Positions 6,258 to 8,075 of a stretch of DNA of 8,075 nt are shown here, one piece after another. The stretch is taken from assembly GCA_027019845.1 (NCBI GenBank), contig JALUWE010000425.1:1-8075 (forward strand). The letters run 5' to 3'. The first letter of the stretch is position 1; every line of letters starts with the position of its first letter. This stretch comes from Anaerolineales bacterium (lineage in GTDB: Bacteria; Chloroflexota; Anaerolineae; Anaerolineales; JABWBV01). Below the pieces are notes generated by a model. The model did not search any database, was not told the DNA's origin, and was given only the letters and a program-made list of their open reading frames with translations. The translations under genes and the position numbers were made by a program.

Positions 6258-7790
6258 ATGAACGCTAAAAAACTTTTTCCTTTTCTTATGTTGTTTGTCC
6301 TGGCGGCTTTTGTGTTGGCGGCTTGCCAGCCTGATGAAGAGCTGCCCACGGAGCTGCCTACAGAACCTGCTGGCATTCCGCCAGCAACGAATACCCCCCA
6401 GCCCGAGACACAACCCACCCCAACCATAACAGAAACCGCCCCCTCGCCCACACCGGAAGCGACCGAGGTCTTTTACGTTCCGGGCGAATCCATCATGGGC
6501 ATCGAGATTTCCGGGAGAAAGTTCGACGTGCAGTTTGCGGCGCTCACGGATGCCGGCGCGGTGTGGACCCGGCGTAACGCGCTGCGCTGGGCGCTGGTGG
6601 AACCCACTCCGGGTGAACGCAATTGGGCCGCCGCGGCCGCGCTGGAAGAGGAATTCAAGCGGGCCTCCGAAGCCGGTATCAACCTGATCCTGATCGTGCG
6701 CGACACACCAGCATGGGCACAGAAAGAGGCCGGTATCGCCTGCGGCCCGGCAGCGCCCGACAAGTTGGAGGCTATGGCCGCATTCATGTACGACGTGGTG
6801 GCCCGCTACAGCCAGCCCCCCTACAATGTCAAATTTTACGAAATCTGGAACGAGCCGGACGTTGATGTTCACTCGATCAAACCGACCAGTGTGTTCGGCT
6901 GCTGGGGGGATAAAAGCGCACCGTATTATGGCGGGCAATACTACGCCGAGATGCTCAAAGTCGTGTATCCCCGGGTCAAGGCCGCGGACCCGCAGTCCGA
7001 TGTGATCATCGGCGGCTTGCTGCTCGACTGTGACCCGAACAACCCGCCCGAACTCGAAGCCGGTAAATTCAAAGATTGTTCTTCCGCCCGTTTCCTGGAG
7101 GGTATTCTGGTCAATGGCGGTGGCGATTACTTCGACGGGATCAGCTTTCATGCCTATGATTTTTACGCCGCGGAGGCTATCCCGGGCGGCGGCGGGTTCG
7201 GCAACCTGAACTGGGGCAGCGGCTGGGCGCTCAACGGCTTAATCCCGGTCGTAGTGCCCAAAGCGCGTTTCATCAAAAACGTGCTCGAACAATATGGAGT
7301 CACCGGAAAATATTTGCTCAACACCGAAACCGGGCTGATTTGCGGGCGCGACGGGTCCGAGCCTCCCTGCCAGAGCGATGAATTCGTGCGATCCAAAGCC
7401 TATCACATCGCCAAATCGTATGCTGCGGCGCTGGCCGAGGGCCTGCGCGCCAACTTGTGGTACAGCATGTTTGGATGGCGGGCTTCAGGGTTGATCTCCA
7501 AACAAGATGGCACACCAAACGCAGCCTATACCGCCTACCAGTTTGCGGCCAGCCAGTTTTCGGAAGCGGTCTTCCAGAGAGAGGTAACAGAGTTGCCCGG
7601 GGTGATCGGCTACGAGTTCGTCAGGCGCGAGGCCACCTTTTGGGTCTTATGGTCGCTGAAAGGGGATTTGATAGAAGTAACCCTACCCGACATGCCAACT
7701 GCCAGCTACGACGTTTTCGGAACACCGCTGGCTGCGGAGAAGCAGTTTTTCGTCGATGCGGCTCCGATTTATGTGGAGTGGACGCAGTAA
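6258..7790 (+). CDS. Clan GH-A (GH39/PslG-like) glycoside hydrolase, lipoprotein paralog
   Basis: The 510-residue protein starts with a lipoprotein signal: Lys4-Lys5, a hydrophobic core, and the lipobox LAAC (20-23), so Cys23 should be lipidated. Residues about 24-72 form a Pro/Thr/Glu-rich flexible linker. From about 78 it aligns end to end with the hydrolase at 4239-5708: RRNA (105-108), LILIVRDTPAWA (143-154), YEIWNEPDV (194-202) with Glu199 as proposed acid/base, SFHAYDFY (296-303) with His298, and KYLLNTETGL (351-360) with Glu357 as proposed nucleophile. Cys162, 215, 258, 274, 362 and 371 match the six cysteines of the paralog. The ending IYVEWTQ mirrors VYVQWSP. The likely role is hydrolysis of a surface polysaccharide while tethered to the membrane; substrate unknown. 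It is separated from the operon by the repeat array and followed by a terminator, so it may be a separate or terminal unit. Start support rests on the signal sequence, since no clear ribosome binding site is seen. Confidence 0.91.
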   Translation: MNAKKLFPFLMLFVLAAFVLAACQPDEELPTELPTEPAGIPPATNTPQPETQPTPTITETAPSPTPEATEVFYVPGESIMGIEISGRKFDVQFAALTDAGAVWTRRNALRWALVEPTPGERNWAAAAALEEEFKRASEAGINLILIVRDTPAWAQKEAGIACGPAAPDKLEAMAAFMYDVVARYSQPPYNVKFYEIWNEPDVDVHSIKPTSVFGCWGDKSAPYYGGQYYAEMLKVVYPRVKAADPQSDVIIGGLLLDCDPNNPPELEAGKFKDCSSARFLEGILVNGGGDYFDGISFHAYDFYAAEAIPGGGGFGNLNWGSGWALNGLIPVVVPKARFIKNVLEQYGVTGKYLLNTETGLICGRDGSEPPCQSDEFVRSKAYHIAKSYAAALAEGLRANLWYSMFGWRASGLISKQDGTPNAAYTAYQFAASQFSEAVFQREVTELPGVIGYEFVRREATFWVLWSLKGDLIEVTLPDMPTASYDVFGTPLAAEKQFFVDAAPIYVEWTQ

Positions 7791-7816
7791 GTTACTACGG
7801 CAAAGCCCTCGCGGCT

Positions 7817-7853
7817 ATCAGCAGGTTGGTGCGAGCCAGCCTGCTGATTTTTT
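7817..7853 (+). terminator. Intrinsic (rho-independent) terminator
   Basis: ATCAGCAGGTTGG (7817-7829) pairs with CCAGCCTGCTGAT (7836-7848) as a 13-base-pair stem with one G-U pair and a 6-base loop (TGCGAG). A run of six T (7848-7853) follows directly. It starts 27 bases after the stop of the lipoprotein hydrolase and should end its transcript. Confidence 0.92.
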
Positions 7854-8075
7854 ACCCCGATCTTTGGATAAAAGCCCCTCTTTGCAATAGTGTTGCGAAA
7901 CCCCACAGGGACTACCGGCCCTGAACCATGCACTGAGCCGAAGTCGAAGTGACCAGCGAAGGGCCTGCCCTGAGAGTGCGGTAAAAGTCAAGGGCGAAAA
8001 AAAGCCTGAAAGAGCATCTTCAAAAAGCAATACTTACCCGGACCTGCAAACAACGCAGATAAAGCGGCAGGCCAG
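7854..8075. other. 3' flank without a recognisable gene
   Basis: No credible coding frame on either strand. A reverse-strand frame (7818-8030) overlaps the terminator and looks like a translation of repeat DNA. Two weak hairpins are present: TTTGCAA/TTGCGAAA (7881-7900) and CAGGG/CCCTG (7906-7923). A repeat-like segment lies at 7930-7974. The last ~100 bases are unassigned and run off the window. Confidence 0.45.
7930..7974. repeat. Fragments of a CTGAG(C)GAAGTCGAAG-type dispersed repeat
   Basis: GCACTGAGCCGAAGTCGAAG (7930-7949) and, 11 bases on, GGGCCTGCCCTGAG (7961-7974) resemble the CTGAGCGAAGTCGAAGGG family of short intergenic repeats seen across many bacteria. AGGGC-CT-GCCCT (7960-7971) is a small palindrome. 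Only one copy is in the window, so the repeat call rests on recognition of the motif. Confidence 0.4.

Noticed and set aside
7818..8030. 70-codon reverse-strand frame in the 3' flank
   Set aside because: It overlaps the intrinsic terminator and the repeat-like segment, has no ribosome binding site that stands out, and its translation shows no known family.

Overview
The window reads as part of an exopolysaccharide or cell-surface glycan locus of a high-GC bacterium, most likely a Chloroflexota (Anaerolineae-type) genome. That assignment is inference. It rests on GC-rich genes with many GTG starts, on an 'LPVVV'-type motif just after a signal peptide, on a lipoprotein with a Pro/Thr/Glu-rich linker, and on intergenic DNA packed with ATTCTGAG...GAAGAATCT-type palindromic repeats. 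No rRNA, tRNA or other phylogenetic marker is present to confirm it.

Layout, all genes on the + strand. Bases 1-5708 hold five tightly packed genes that look like one operon: a 5'-truncated multi-spanning membrane protein of the LPG-synthase-TM/flippase-like family (1-984); a WecG/TagA/CpsF glycosyltransferase (971-1762); a low-molecular-weight protein tyrosine phosphatase (1792-2268); a large GT-C/GT39-like membrane glycosyltransferase carrying an extracytoplasmic beta-rich domain (2268-4235); and a secreted clan GH-A glycoside hydrolase (4239-5708). Junctions are a 14-base overlap, a 29-base gap, a 1-base stop/start overlap and a 3-base gap, which suggests translational coupling.

Bases 5709-6257 are a 549-base intergenic region dominated by a nested repeat array. 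It contains two inverted pairs of an ATTCTGAG/GAAGAATC element, a perfect 28-base palindrome, a 48-base perfect direct repeat and a 29-base tandem duplication. Downstream lies a second glycoside hydrolase (6258-7790), a full-length paralog of the first but built as a lipoprotein. It is followed by a strong intrinsic terminator (7817-7853). The last ~220 bases have no convincing gene and contain fragments of another repeat.

How the genes may work together (inference): the cytoplasmic WecG-like enzyme adds a sugar to a lipid-linked intermediate. The GT-C protein would use a polyprenyl-phosphate sugar on the outer face of the membrane. The phosphatase resembles the Wzb-type enzymes that control polymer assembly. 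The two exported hydrolases could trim or release the polymer, as PslG does in the Psl locus. The most distinctive features are the paralogous hydrolase pair, with six shared cysteines but different anchoring, and the repeat array between them.
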